Shown here: in pieces, positions 9,467 through 18,261 of the stretch
Numbering within the stretch: the first letter of the stretch is position 1
How the letters are laid out: each line of letters begins with the position of its first letter
Assembly (NCBI RefSeq): GCF_039537585.1
Contig: NZ_BAABAU010000001.1
Coordinates: forward strand, 682,001 to 746,000
Length of the DNA stretch: 64,000 bases
From: Frondihabitans peucedani
GTDB lineage: Bacteria; Actinomycetota; Actinomycetes; Actinomycetales; Microbacteriaceae
Direction of reading: 5' to 3'
The notes under the pieces: generated by a model
Told to the model about the DNA's origin: nothing
The model's database searches: none
Seen by the model: the letters and a program-made list of their open reading frames with translations, nothing else
Made by a program: the position numbers and the translations under genes

Positions 9467-10549
9467 TCAGCCGGCCAGCAGCCGGTCGGCCTCGGCCCGC
9501 GCCCAGCGCTCGGCCTCGAGCACGCCCTCGAGGGTGAGCGCGTCGGAGCCCGGCGAGTGGGCGTCGACGACGGCGCGGATGGTGTCGAGGATGTCGAGGT
9601 ACCCGATCCTGCCCGCGTGGAAGGCGAGCACGGCCTGCTCGTTCGCCGCATTGAAGACGGCGGGGTAGGTCGACCCGGCGGCCCCGACCTCCTTGGCGAG
9701 GGCGACGGACGGGAAGGCCTCGCCGTCGAGGGGCTCGAAGGTCCAGGTCTGCGACGTCGTCCAGTCGAGCGGCACGCCGACGCCCGGGACGCGATCGGGC
9801 CAGGACAGCCCGAGCGAGATGGGGAGCCGCATGTCGGGCGGGGACGCCTGCGCGATCGTCGACCCGTCGACGAACTCGACCATGGAGTGAACGATCGACT
9901 GCGGGTGGACGGTCACCTCGATCCGCTCGTAGTCGATGTCGAAGAGCAGGTGCGCCTCGATCACCTCGAGGCCCTTGTTGACCAGGGTCGACGAGTTGGT
10001 GGTGACGACGAGGCCCATGTCCCAGGTCGGGTGCGCGAGGGCCTCGCGCGGGGTGACGTCTCGGAGCGACTCCCTGGCGCGCCCGCGGAACGGGCCCCCG
10101 GATGCCGTGAGAACCAGGCGACGGACCTCCGAGGCGGTGCCCGAGCGGAGCGCCTGGGCGATCGCGGAGTGCTCCGAGTCGACCGGGACGAGCTGCCCGG
10201 GCGAGACGCGCTGCTTCACCAGGTCGCCGCCGACGATCAGGCTCTCCTTGTTGGCCAGCGCGAGGGTCGCACCCGATTCGAGCGCCGCGAGGGTCGGGCC
10301 GAGCCCGACGGAGCCGGTGATGCCGTTCAACACGACGTCGGTCTCGACGTCGCGCACCAGGGCGACCGACTCGTCGGTGCCGAGGGCCGTGTGCTCCACG
10401 GAGAAGCGCGCCGCCTGCTCGCCGAGGAGGTCGGCGTTCGAGCCTGCGGACAGACCGACGACGGTGAACAGGTCGGGGTTCTTCTCGATCACGTCGAGGG
10501 CCTGCACGCCGATGGAGCCGGTGGAACCGAGAACGGTGATGCGTCGCAT
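9467..10549 (-). CDS. dxr: 1-deoxy-D-xylulose-5-phosphate reductoisomerase
   Basis: Second step of the MEP pathway: DXP to MEP with NADPH and a divalent metal. The 360-residue protein shows the nucleotide motif GSTGSIG (residues 8-14), ANKES (about 99-103), the metal/substrate motif VDSEHSAI (about 123-130), ASGGPFRG and [11 protein letters not shown]. Length is normal. The ATG is at 10549. It heads dxr, rseP, ispG. The lipoprotein gene upstream ends 30 bp before it, so all may share one transcript. Confidence 0.97.
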   Translation of the reverse strand: MRRITVLGSTGSIGVQALDVIEKNPDLFTVVGLSAGSNADLLGEQAARFSVEHTALGTDESVALVRDVETDVVLNGITGSVGLGPTLAALESGATLALANKESLIVGGDLVKQRVSPGQLVPVDSEHSAIAQALRSGTASEVRRLVLTASGGPFRGRARESLRDVTPREALAHPTWDMGLVVTTNSSTLVNKGLEVIEAHLLFDIDYERIEVTVHPQSIVHSMVEFVDGSTIAQASPPDMRLPISLGLSWPDRVPGVGVPLDWTTSQTWTFEPLDGEAFPSVALAKEVGAAGSTYPAVFNAANEQAVLAFHAGRIGYLDILDTIRAVVDAHSPGSDALTLEGVLEAERWARAEADRLLAG

Positions 10550-10579
10550 GGTGTCAGGCTAGCGTCACGGCCCGTCGGG

Positions 10580-11569
10580 TCAGCTCGTGGCGAGGATGTC
10601 GATCACGAAGACCAGCGTGTCGGTGCCCTTGATCCCCGCGGTGTCGTTGCCCGCGGTGCCGTAGCCGTCGGCGGGCGGCAGGATCGCGACGACCTGCGAG
10701 CCGACGGTCTGCCCGACGAGCGCCTTCTTGAAGCCGGCGACGACCTTGTCGGTGGAGAACGTCGTGGGGCCGGAGCCCCAGCTCTGGTCGAAGACCTCGC
10801 CGGTCCGCCACAGCGTGCCCTGGTACTGGACGGTCACCGAGCCGCCTGCCGCGATCCTCGCTCCCGAGCCCTTCTTCAGGACCTCGAGCTGGAACGTCTT
10901 CGGCGCGGTCTCGTCGGGGATCGTGATCGTGGGCTTGCCGTCGCTCGCGAGCTTCACCGCCGGGAAGCCCGACTTCGGCGCCACCGGCGTGCCGGTCGCC
11001 TTGGTCGGGACCGGTGCCAGCAGGTCGAGCACGATCACGAGGTCGTCGCCCGAGGCGACACCGAACGACTCGGAGCCGTTGCTCCCGAACATGTCGGACG
11101 CGTCGGCGACTGTGACGGTGCGCGAGCCGATGGGAGCGCACCGCATCGCCTTCACGAGCCCGGGCAGGTAGAGCTTGTCGCTCACCGTGAACTGGGCGGC
11201 GTCCATGCCCTTGTAGCCCGCGCTGGTGACCTTCTTGCCGGTCTCGGCGTCGTAGATGGTGAAGGCCACGTCGAGGAGGGTGCCGTCGACGGCCTTCCTG
11301 CCGGAGCCCTGGATCGCCGTGGACCGCTCGGTCTTCGTGACGGTGAGGCCCTTGGTGAACGTCACCACCGGCTCCGCGTCGAGGGCTCCGGACACCGAGA
11401 CGGCCTTCGACTTGGCGCCCGCCGCGGGAGCCGAGCAGGACGCTGCGCCCGAGGTGGACGTGGCCGACGGGGTGCTCTCGCCGTCGGACGAGCCGGACGT
11501 GCATCCTGCGAGGGCGACCGCGAGCAGCGGGACGAGAGCGAGGGACGCGAGGGAGAGAGGTCGGCGCAT
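10580..11569 (-). CDS. FKBP-type peptidyl-prolyl isomerase lipoprotein
   Basis: Predicted 329 residues. A lipoprotein signal peptide ends in the lipobox LAGC (Cys near residue 22), followed by a Ser/Thr-rich linker, so it is anchored outside the membrane. The C-terminal 100 residues form a standard FKBP domain (VTVQYQGTLWRTGEVFDQSW, FKKALVGQTVGSQVVAILPP, YGTAGND). The middle third (residues 50-190) looks like a diverged first FKBP-like domain. Likely assists folding of exported proteins. It is the first gene of the minus-strand run that continues into dxr. Confidence 0.92.
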   Translation of the reverse strand: MRRPLSLASLALVPLLAVALAGCTSGSSDGESTPSATSTSGAASCSAPAAGAKSKAVSVSGALDAEPVVTFTKGLTVTKTERSTAIQGSGRKAVDGTLLDVAFTIYDAETGKKVTSAGYKGMDAAQFTVSDKLYLPGLVKAMRCAPIGSRTVTVADASDMFGSNGSESFGVASGDDLVIVLDLLAPVPTKATGTPVAPKSGFPAVKLASDGKPTITIPDETAPKTFQLEVLKKGSGARIAAGGSVTVQYQGTLWRTGEVFDQSWGSGPTTFSTDKVVAGFKKALVGQTVGSQVVAILPPADGYGTAGNDTAGIKGTDTLVFVIDILATS

Positions 11570-11617
11570 CGAGGACTTCCGGATCGGGGGCAGGGCGCTC
11601 CCAGTGTCGCCGACGAA

Positions 11618-12109
11618 TCAGGCCGGTTGCTGGACGCCGGCCTCCACGACCAGGACCGTCGGCTCGTGCTCGACGGGGAAGTTGACCGACGAGGCGATGA
11701 AGCACTTCGCGGAGGCGTCGCTGTGGAGAGCCAGCGCCCGCTCGCGCATCGACTCGTCGGCGACGGTCACTCGCGGCCGCAGGATCACTCCGGTGAAGTG
11801 ACCGCCGCCGTCGCCCGTCTGGACCATGGTGCCGACCGCGTCGTCCTCGTAGGCCGTGACGACCACTCCGGCGTCGGAGCAGACGTAGAGGTAGCTCAGG
11901 AGGTGGCACTGCGAGAGGGCCCCGAGCAGCATCTCCTCGGGGTTCCAGCGGTCGGCGTCGCCGCGGAACGGCCGGTCGGCGGAGCCGAGGATGTCGCTCT
12001 TGCCCTCGACCGAGAGCACGTGGTCGCGGCCGTACGAGCGGTAGTCGACCGTGCCGCGGCCCCGGGCTCCCGTCCAGACCGTGCGAAGGGCGTAGTGGTG
12101 GTCGAACAT
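11618..12109 (-). CDS. OsmC family peroxiredoxin-like protein
   Basis: Predicted 163 residues from ATG at 12109, which is preceded by an AGGGAG ribosome site. OsmC/Ohr folds reduce organic hydroperoxides with two cysteines. Here candidates are Cys68 (ALSQCHLL) and Cys136 (SAKCFIAS), with Glu59-Glu60 (WNPEEML) in the usual place. The family role is peroxide defence. This member resembles general OsmC-like rather than classical Ohr. It is divergent from the asparaginase-like gene, and the two starts are only 58 bp apart, so they share a promoter region. Confidence 0.88.
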   Translation of the reverse strand: MFDHHYALRTVWTGARGRGTVDYRSYGRDHVLSVEGKSDILGSADRPFRGDADRWNPEEMLLGALSQCHLLSYLYVCSDAGVVVTAYEDDAVGTMVQTGDGGGHFTGVILRPRVTVADESMRERALALHSDASAKCFIASSVNFPVEHEPTVLVVEAGVQQPA

Positions 12110-12154
12110 GGGGCGGCTCCCTGTCGGTGGTGGGGCGAACGGTCGTCCAATCGT

Positions 12155-12160
12155 TACACT
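12155..12160 (+). promoter_or_regulatory. -10-like hexamer for a leaderless asparaginase mRNA
   Basis: TACACT ends 7 nt before the GTG start of the asparaginase-like gene. There is no Shine-Dalgarno sequence in between, so transcription would begin at or beside the start codon. The -35 region is not convincing. The same arrangement recurs before other plus-strand genes in the window. Confidence 0.5.
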
Positions 12161-12167
12161 CCCCCAT

Positions 12168-13184
12168 GTGAACGACCAGCCGCAGGCCCCTCTCTCTGGA
12201 ACGACCCGACACCCGCTGGAGGTCGACGGCTCGGTCGAGCTCGCGGTGCTCACCCGCTCCGGCATGGCCGAGAGCCGCCACATGGGCGCGGCAGCGGTCG
12301 TCGGCCCGGACGGCGCCCTCCTCCGGTCGGTCGGCGACGTGGCCGCCTCGATCTACCCGCGCTCGTGCCTCAAGCCCTTCCAGGCGCTCACCGTCCTGCG
12401 CTCCGGCGTCCGGCTGGACGGCGTGCAGGCCGTCCTGGCGACCGCTAGTCACGCCGGAACTGCCGAGCACCAGGGCGTCGTCCGCGCCATGCTCGCGAGG
12501 ATCGACCGGACGGAGGACGACCTCCTCTGCCCGCCCGACTGGCCCTTCGACCGGGAGACCGCCCGTCGAGCCGTGGAGAAGCGCCGGATCACAATGAACT
12601 GCAGCGGCAAGCACGCGGCGTTCCTCCTGGCGTGCGCCGAGAACGGCTGGGACCACGCGACGTACGACGATTTCGACCACCCGCTGCAGCGGGCCGCGCG
12701 GTCGACGGTCGCCGAGCACGTCGGTGAGGACATCGACCAGACGGGCGTCGACGGGTGCGGCGCCCCGGTGTTCGCGGTGACCCTCCGCGGTCTCGCTCGC
12801 GGGATCGCGCGCCTGACCGGCTCCGCCTCGACCGACGAGGACGCCGACGCCGGGCACCTCGTCCGCGCGGTCCTCGCCGACCCGTGGGCCCTCGACGGCC
12901 ACGGGCGTGCCAACACGGTCACCATCGAGGAGCTCGGCCTCCTGGCGAAGCTCGGCGCCGAGGGCGTCATGGTGATGGGGACGACCGACGGCGTCGCGGT
13001 GGCCGTGAAGGTGCTCGACGGCAACATCCGGGCGGGCACGCTGGCGGCGCTCCACCTGCTCGTGGACGAGGGCGTCGTGGAGCGCGAGGCGGCCGACCGG
13101 GTTCTCGACCGGACGCTCGAGCGGATCACCGGGGGCGGCGTCCTCGTCGGCGGAATCTCGGCGGGAGCCGGGCTGGTCGCCTGA
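12168..13184 (+). CDS. L-asparaginase II family protein
   Basis: Predicted 338 residues from GTG at 12168 (VNDQPQAPLSG). The conserved family block MNCSGKHAAFLLACAENGW lies around residue 145, with YPRSCLKPFQAL near 65 and DGCGAPVFAVTLRG near 195-208. This family (PF06089) resembles Rhizobium thermolabile asparaginase II. It is unrelated to E. coli AnsA/AnsB. Activity on L-asparagine is inferred from the family. An ATG at 12166 overlaps the GTG but reads ATGTGA and terminates at once, so GTG must be the start. Confidence 0.88.
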   Translation: MNDQPQAPLSGTTRHPLEVDGSVELAVLTRSGMAESRHMGAAAVVGPDGALLRSVGDVAASIYPRSCLKPFQALTVLRSGVRLDGVQAVLATASHAGTAEHQGVVRAMLARIDRTEDDLLCPPDWPFDRETARRAVEKRRITMNCSGKHAAFLLACAENGWDHATYDDFDHPLQRAARSTVAEHVGEDIDQTGVDGCGAPVFAVTLRGLARGIARLTGSASTDEDADAGHLVRAVLADPWALDGHGRANTVTIEELGLLAKLGAEGVMVMGTTDGVAVAVKVLDGNIRAGTLAALHLLVDEGVVEREAADRVLDRTLERITGGGVLVGGISAGAGLVA

Positions 13185-13192
13185 CGACCGTC

Positions 13193-13216
13193 GGCGCCGT
13201 CTCGACCAGCGGCGCC
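13193..13216. terminator. Possible GC hairpin between convergent genes
   Basis: A 7-bp perfect stem GGCGCCG/CGGCGCC encloses a 10-nt loop, 8 bp after the asparaginase stop and just before the end of the convergent gene at 13232. It has no T-tract. Weak evidence for a bidirectional terminator. Confidence 0.4.
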
Positions 13217-13231
13217 AGGGCCGAGCCCCCA

Positions 13232-13825
13232 TCAGTCGAGGGCCGGCTCGACGGGGATCCACCGGTCGCCGGTGTGCGACGCGGACCGGAGCTGTGCCGA
13301 CCCGTCCGGCGCGAACCACAGCTCGGTGAGGGCCCCGACGACGGGAGCCCCCTCTGCCCGGCAGGATGCCAGGAGCCAGAGCGCGCGGGAGCGCGAGCGG
13401 ACCGTGACGAGGCGACCGGAGTCGATCCTGCGCTCGTCGACCGCGAGTCGGTCGGGTGGGAGCCGCCGCATCGCGCGGCGCAGCAGTCCGTCGAGCACGA
13501 CGTCGGTGAGGGCGCGCGGGCCGAGGACGCGGATCGTCGCCGGAGGCCGGACCACGAGCGGCAGGCGCTCGTGGCGGCGAATGTCGCGCTCCCCCGCCAC
13601 GCGGACACCGCTGTCGACCGCGCCGCGCGCGACGACGAGTGCGCCGTCCGAGAGGAGCCGGTCGACCTCGCGCTGGAGCTCGCGCCGCTCCGACTCGAGG
13701 GCCGCTCGGAGGTCGGCCTCGAACTCGGCGGTGTCGCGCCCGAAGCGGCGCGCGGAGGTGCCCCTCAGCCAGACGGGGCGACGACTCGGGACAGGAGGGA
13801 CCGGACGGTGGAGGGGGAAGTGCAT
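13232..13825 (-). CDS. Hypothetical protein
   Basis: Predicted 197 residues from ATG (MHFPLHRPVPP). I recognise no family. An alpha-helical, Arg/Glu-rich stretch (FEADLRAALESERRELQREVDRLLSDG) is followed by a mixed region with conserved-looking segments such as ALTDVVLDGLLRRAMRRLPPDR and SRSRALWLLASC. There is no signal peptide or membrane helix. It may be the last gene downstream of the zinc-ribbon/FHA gene, 91 bp away on the same strand. Because all frames are long in this GC-rich region, it could still be spurious, but the amino-acid composition looks protein-like. Confidence 0.55.
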   Translation of the reverse strand: MHFPLHRPVPPVPSRRPVWLRGTSARRFGRDTAEFEADLRAALESERRELQREVDRLLSDGALVVARGAVDSGVRVAGERDIRRHERLPLVVRPPATIRVLGPRALTDVVLDGLLRRAMRRLPPDRLAVDERRIDSGRLVTVRSRSRALWLLASCRAEGAPVVGALTELWFAPDGSAQLRSASHTGDRWIPVEPALD

Positions 13826-13916
13826 GCCTCCATCTCAGCCGCCCCGGTCGCGCGTGGCGACCGGGCCGAGCCGACCTGTGGACGAACGGACGCCTCCGCG
13901 CGCCTGGGGAGGAGCG

Positions 13917-15860
13917 TCAGTTGACGATGAAGAACTGCTCGCCGATCTCGACGCGCGACCCGCGCGGCACCCGGACCCGCTTGCCGGGCTCGACGCGTCG
14001 CGCCTGCTCCGAGGGAGGACGGACGACCGACCCGTTGCCCGACCAGCGGTCGGACACCCAGAGGAGGCCGTCGTCCTGGCCGAACTCCAGGTGCGTCTTC
14101 GACACCGAGCGGCCCGGGTCGACGATCCTCACCAGGAGGTCGATGGCCTCCCCGGGCTGCGGCGTCGGAGCCCGGCCTACGAGGCCGGTGCCCTGCACGG
14201 TGAAGCTCTCGCCCGTGCTGAACTGCAGGACGAAGGGCTCCCCGAGGGGCTGCCGGCGGACGATGCGGGTGCTCTCGACGTCGTCGGCCGGGGCGCCGAG
14301 GTTGATCGCCCACGGGGCGGCAGGGCGGTCGACGACCGGCGCCGGTGGCAGCGGAGCGACGACCGGATCGGCCCTCTCCGCCTCGGCCTCGACGGGAGTC
14401 GCCGCGAGGGGACGGGGTGCCGCCGGCTCGGGGTGCTCGTCGACGGACGGCACGGGAACCTGATCGGCTCGCACGGGCGGGGCGGCGGCCGAGGCGCCGC
14501 TGCTCGCGGCCGGCTCGGGTGCACTCTCGTCCGAGGGCGGCATCGGCGGCACGGGACCCTGGGCGCTCGAGGCTTCGGGGCGCGCATCCGCCGAGTCCGC
14601 GTCGGTCGCCGAGGGCGCCGACCACAGCTTCGGAGCCTCCGGGGCGGCGCGGCGCCCGAAGAGACGGCGCCTCTTGACCTTCGGCTTCTCGGGCTCCGCG
14701 ACGAACGGCGGCAGCGCCGGCTCGGCCACGACCGGCGTGGGCGCGAGGGGTGCGGGGCGCGGGGTGGAGACGGCGGGCGCAGGATCCTCCTCGGTCTCGG
14801 CGCTCCCGGTGTTCGACGCGTCATCCTGCCCGTCTGCCGACGTCGTCGTCGTCGATGCTGCCGGAGCCCCCTGCGGAGGGACGACCCCGGTCAGGATCGG
14901 AGTGATCGGTCCGGTGAACGACTGGGCCACGGACTGCACGACCGTGCCGCACTCTCCGCAGAAGATGTCGTCGTCGGCGAGCGGGGCGCCACACACGGTG
15001 CAGTGGAGACGTCCGTCGGACAGGACGGCACCCGGAGCGACCAGCGGCGGGATCACGTTCGTGTCGCCGGGCTGGGGCTCTGCCTGCTCGACGGGGCTGG
15101 CGGCGTCGGCGGCGCGAGCGTCTGCGTCTGTGTCTGCGTCTGCGTCTGCGTCCGGTACTGCCAGGGGCGCCGCTGTCGACGCCTCGGCGGTCTCTGGCTT
15201 CGAGGTCTCTGGCTCGACGGCATCCGCCTCCCGCTCGGCCGCATCGGCCTCCCGCTCGGAGTCGGTGATGGGCGTCAGCGAGGCCGTCCACAGCGGCACC
15301 GACGTCGGTCGGCCGGTCCCGGTGCCGGTGCCGGAGAAGGCTCCCGGCGGACGGAGGGCAGGGGCCTCGGCCGCGGCCGGAGGTGCGGTCGGCACGGCCG
15401 GAGGTGCGGTCGGCGCAGGAGCCGCAGCTCGCACCGAAGCGATCGTCTCCTCGTCGGGGGTGTCGTCGGCAGCAGGCTCCGGAGCGGCCTCCGGATGGGC
15501 TCGCTCGTCGGGATCCTGCTCGACGGCCCTCTCTCCGGTCGGCTCGGCGGATCCGTCGGCCACCCACCACGGGGTGCCCGCGGGGACGGCCGCGGCAGGA
15601 GGTCGGCGGAGCGACCAGGCAGCACCAGCGTCCGCGTCGGCAGCAGCACTCTCGTCGGCATCCACGTCCACGTTCTCGCGCGCAGTCCCGGGCGCGGAGC
15701 CGCCAGCCGGAGCGGACGAGACCGGCTCAGCGAGGCCTTCCTCTCGGCTCTCCCGCTCGCGGCGGAAGGCCGCCCAGTCGGCGCTCGAGATCGCGCGCCC
15801 GCACTGGCCGCAGAACATGGCGCCGTCGGGGAGGGGGCTCGAGCAGGTGGGGCAGTGCAT
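13917..15860 (-). CDS. Zinc-ribbon and FHA domain protein
   Basis: Predicted 647 residues from ATG at 15860. It begins with a zinc ribbon (CPTC...CGQC, residues 3-22). A second ribbon lies in the middle (CTVCGAPLADDDIFCGECG, about 290-308). Between and after the ribbons are long Ala/Pro/Glu-rich low-complexity linkers. The last 100 residues are an FHA domain (VGRAPTPQPGEAIDLL, RSVSKTHLEF, SDRWSGNGSVV), which binds phosphothreonine. No membrane helix is seen. It lies 16 bp after the transglutaminase-like gene and closes the kinase/MoxR locus, so it may read phosphorylation by the locus kinase (inference). A hexamer repeat at 15121-15150 encodes an Asp-Ala run. Confidence 0.88.
   Translation of the reverse strand: MHCPTCSSPLPDGAMFCGQCGRAISSADWAAFRRERESREEGLAEPVSSAPAGGSAPGTARENVDVDADESAAADADAGAAWSLRRPPAAAVPAGTPWWVADGSAEPTGERAVEQDPDERAHPEAAPEPAADDTPDEETIASVRAAAPAPTAPPAVPTAPPAAAEAPALRPPGAFSGTGTGTGRPTSVPLWTASLTPITDSEREADAAEREADAVEPETSKPETAEASTAAPLAVPDADADADTDADARAADAASPVEQAEPQPGDTNVIPPLVAPGAVLSDGRLHCTVCGAPLADDDIFCGECGTVVQSVAQSFTGPITPILTGVVPPQGAPAASTTTTSADGQDDASNTGSAETEEDPAPAVSTPRPAPLAPTPVVAEPALPPFVAEPEKPKVKRRRLFGRRAAPEAPKLWSAPSATDADSADARPEASSAQGPVPPMPPSDESAPEPAASSGASAAAPPVRADQVPVPSVDEHPEPAAPRPLAATPVEAEAERADPVVAPLPPAPVVDRPAAPWAINLGAPADDVESTRIVRRQPLGEPFVLQFSTGESFTVQGTGLVGRAPTPQPGEAIDLLVRIVDPGRSVSKTHLEFGQDDGLLWVSDRWSGNGSVVRPPSEQARRVEPGKRVRVPRGSRVEIGEQFFIVN
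15121..15150. repeat. In-frame hexanucleotide microsatellite (TCTGYG x5)
   Basis: Five tandem TCTGCG/TCTGTG units inside the zinc-ribbon/FHA gene encode an alternating Asp-Ala/Thr run in the linker. Length changes by slippage would stay in frame. Confidence 0.7.
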
Positions 15861-15876
15861 GGCTTGTGGTGGTCCT

Positions 15877-18261
15877 CTAACGCTTGGGGGGCTTCCGGCC
15901 ATGGTATCCACGGAGGGAACGGGTCGAGACCTGCGCCTTGAACCGCTGCCAGCGCGTCAGGCCTCGATCGAGCTGGCTCCGCATCTCGCCGACGGCCTTC
16001 CACACCCGGTCGGCGTCGCCCGGATCCGTCGACTCCGGGGCGAAGACGCTCCGGTCGACGACGCGCGCGAGGACACCGGCGCGGGAGCCGCCGACGGCAG
16101 CTGCGACCTCGGTCCGGGTCGCCGTCTCCGGGGTGTCGATGCCGTGGTCGAGCACGCTGTCGCGGAACTCGTCCCAGCCGCCGGTCATCCTGCGGCTGGC
16201 GTCTCGAGCCCGGCGGCGACGGATCCTGCGCCGGATCTTCAGGGCGACGATCGCGAGGAACGGCGCCATGACGATGCCGGCGACGAGGGCGACCCAGCCG
16301 GCGATCCTCGCTGCGGCGACCAGGACTGCGATCCAGGCGGGCGAGTCGGGCGCGTTGTCCTGCTGACTCTGCGGCTGGCTCTGGTCGTTCCTCGGGTCGG
16401 TCTCCTGCGGCGGCGGCTGGATCACCGACTGCGGGCGGGAGACCGTGTTCTCGTCGTTCTTCGTGACATCGGGGATCTTGCGCGGTGTCGGGTTCGGATC
16501 GAGCGTGACCCAGCCGAACTGCGCGGTGTCGACCTCGATCATCGCCGTGATGTCGGAACCGCGGAACGTCGTGGTCGATCCTGTCGAGTCGTCCGACCGG
16601 AAGCCGAGGACGACGCGCGAAGGGAAGCCGAGCTGATCGGCCATCAGCGCGCCGGCGGCCGCGTACTGCTCGGCGTCGCCGACCATGAGCTTGTCGGTGA
16701 AGAGCTGGGTCAGACGGTCGGCGCCGTGGCCCGAGCGGCTGACCGGCTCGTCGTCTCCGACACCGTGGCTCACGTAGCCCTGGGCCCGCATCCCCGCCAG
16801 CGCCGCCTGGAGGCGCGCGCCCTGACCGCTGACGCCGTCGACGTAGCCCTCGAGCGTCGATCGGAGGGCGGCGGGGATGTTCGACGGGGTCGGCACCGAT
16901 GCCGTGCCGGGGGTGAGCCCGGCCAGCTCGGACCTCGTCGGCTGCCTGGGCTCGACGGCCTGCAGTCGGTACGAGACGCCGCGGCCGACACCGCCGACGA
17001 CGGCCGCCGTGCCGGTCGTGTCGTTGTAGAAGAACGAGTCGCGGTAGGTCGACGCGTCGGCCCCGGAGAAGTCGACGGTCTCGAGCTTCCCGACGGTCGG
17101 CAGCCACACCCCGGAGTAACCGTCGACGCTCACGTCGACACTGGTCTGCGTGCCCCGGACCTTCGACTGGTCGTAGGAGGTCGGCACCCGGGTGAAGGTG
17201 CCGGAGGCCTCCGACACGCGATCGCTGCCGACGGTGAAGTCGACCCCGTCGTAGGTGTCGAGCGTCGCGATGCGGAGGAGGTCGCCCGTCGGGAGGCCGG
17301 TGACCGTGAGCTGCGCGCGATCGACGGCGGGGCTCTGCTCGTAGGCGCGGAAGCCGCTGAGCGGGCTGACGTAGTCGCGCGGATCGAACGGCTTCACGAT
17401 CGCGTCGCGGGCCACCCAGCGGTGCGCGCCCGGGGCCAGGACCGTCGTCGCCACGGCCGAGAACGCCGCCGCGACGAGGAGGGTGGCCAGGGAGCCGGCG
17501 ACGGCCCGGACGGCGACGGCGCGATTGCCGGAGCGGTGCGTGCCGGCGGCGACCGCTCCGGTGCCGCGCGTCAATCTCAGGAGGCGGTCGATCGCGATCC
17601 TGCGCCGCCGGAGGCGCCACCACACGATCCAGAGCACGCTCCCCGCCAGGAGCAGGAGCCCGGCGACGATCGGCAGCGCCGCCTCGGCCGGGCCGAAGAC
17701 GATGCCCGCGACGAAGAGGACGACCGGCGGCACGAGGGCGAGCTCGGCGCGCCGACTGCGGAGGGCCGTGCTGAGCCCGACGACCGTGCCGACCAGCACG
17801 AGGACGAAGGCGGGCACGAGCAGCGCCTGATAGGCCCCGACGGGCAGGGTGATCGTCAACAGCTGCTTCCAGCCGAGCGCCACCCCGCCGACGAGCTCGC
17901 GGAGGCCGTCGAGCGTCGGCAGCACCCCGTAGAGCGCCTGGCTGGGCACGGCGAGTGCGGTGCCGAACAGGGCGAAGGCGACGACGGTGAGCAGCAGGAT
18001 CCAGAAGCTCGACAACCGCAGGAACACCCCGGCCAGGGCGATGGCCGATCCGATCACGACGGTCGCCGCGATCAGGACGAGGAACGCGGTGCTCCGGTAG
18101 ACGGGCCAGAAGGGCACGGCACCGAGCGCCATGAGGACGAAGAACGCGCCCGACTGCGCCAGGGCGAACGGCACCCGGATGCGGCTCCGAGACGACCGCG
18201 GCCGGAGCGCCTGCCGCGGAGCGCCCTGGACCGAGCGCGGAGCCTGCCCGAGCGCCGTCAC
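15877..18261 (-). CDS. Transglutaminase-fold membrane protein with degenerate active site (TgpA-like)
   Basis: Predicted 794 residues from GTG at 18261, which overlaps the DUF58 stop as GTGA. About seven membrane helices occupy the first 300 residues, then an extracellular transglutaminase-like domain (about 480-600), a Gln/Pro linker, another helix near 640-665 and a cytoplasmic tail. In active members the Cys-His-Asp triad is found in GxCexF, HAWvE and DPTP. Here the equivalents are GDAEQYAAAG (Ala at residue 530), DITAMIEV (Thr at 572) and LDPNP (Asp kept). Spacing is normal, so the alignment is secure by eye. Cys and His are both lost, suggesting a structural or binding role. DUF58-MoxR neighbours are typical for TgpA-like proteins. 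Confidence 0.9.
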   Translation of the reverse strand: MTALGQAPRSVQGAPRQALRPRSSRSRIRVPFALAQSGAFFVLMALGAVPFWPVYRSTAFLVLIAATVVIGSAIALAGVFLRLSSFWILLLTVVAFALFGTALAVPSQALYGVLPTLDGLRELVGGVALGWKQLLTITLPVGAYQALLVPAFVLVLVGTVVGLSTALRSRRAELALVPPVVLFVAGIVFGPAEAALPIVAGLLLLAGSVLWIVWWRLRRRRIAIDRLLRLTRGTGAVAAGTHRSGNRAVAVRAVAGSLATLLVAAAFSAVATTVLAPGAHRWVARDAIVKPFDPRDYVSPLSGFRAYEQSPAVDRAQLTVTGLPTGDLLRIATLDTYDGVDFTVGSDRVSEASGTFTRVPTSYDQSKVRGTQTSVDVSVDGYSGVWLPTVGKLETVDFSGADASTYRDSFFYNDTTGTAAVVGGVGRGVSYRLQAVEPRQPTRSELAGLTPGTASVPTPSNIPAALRSTLEGYVDGVSGQGARLQAALAGMRAQGYVSHGVGDDEPVSRSGHGADRLTQLFTDKLMVGDAEQYAAAGALMADQLGFPSRVVLGFRSDDSTGSTTTFRGSDITAMIEVDTAQFGWVTLDPNPTPRKIPDVTKNDENTVSRPQSVIQPPPQETDPRNDQSQPQSQQDNAPDSPAWIAVLVAAARIAGWVALVAGIVMAPFLAIVALKIRRRIRRRRARDASRRMTGGWDEFRDSVLDHGIDTPETATRTEVAAAVGGSRAGVLARVVDRSVFAPESTDPGDADRVWKAVGEMRSQLDRGLTRWQRFKAQVSTRSLRGYHGRKPPKR

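Noticed and set aside
12166-12171. ATG at 12166 as start of the asparaginase-like gene
   Set aside because: It reads ATGTGA and stops immediately; the overlapping GTG at 12168 opens the real frame.
9557-12448. 963-codon plus-strand frame opposite dxr and the FKBP gene
   Set aside because: Antisense shadow of two clear genes; composition is dominated by Arg, Asp and Gly without recognisable motifs.
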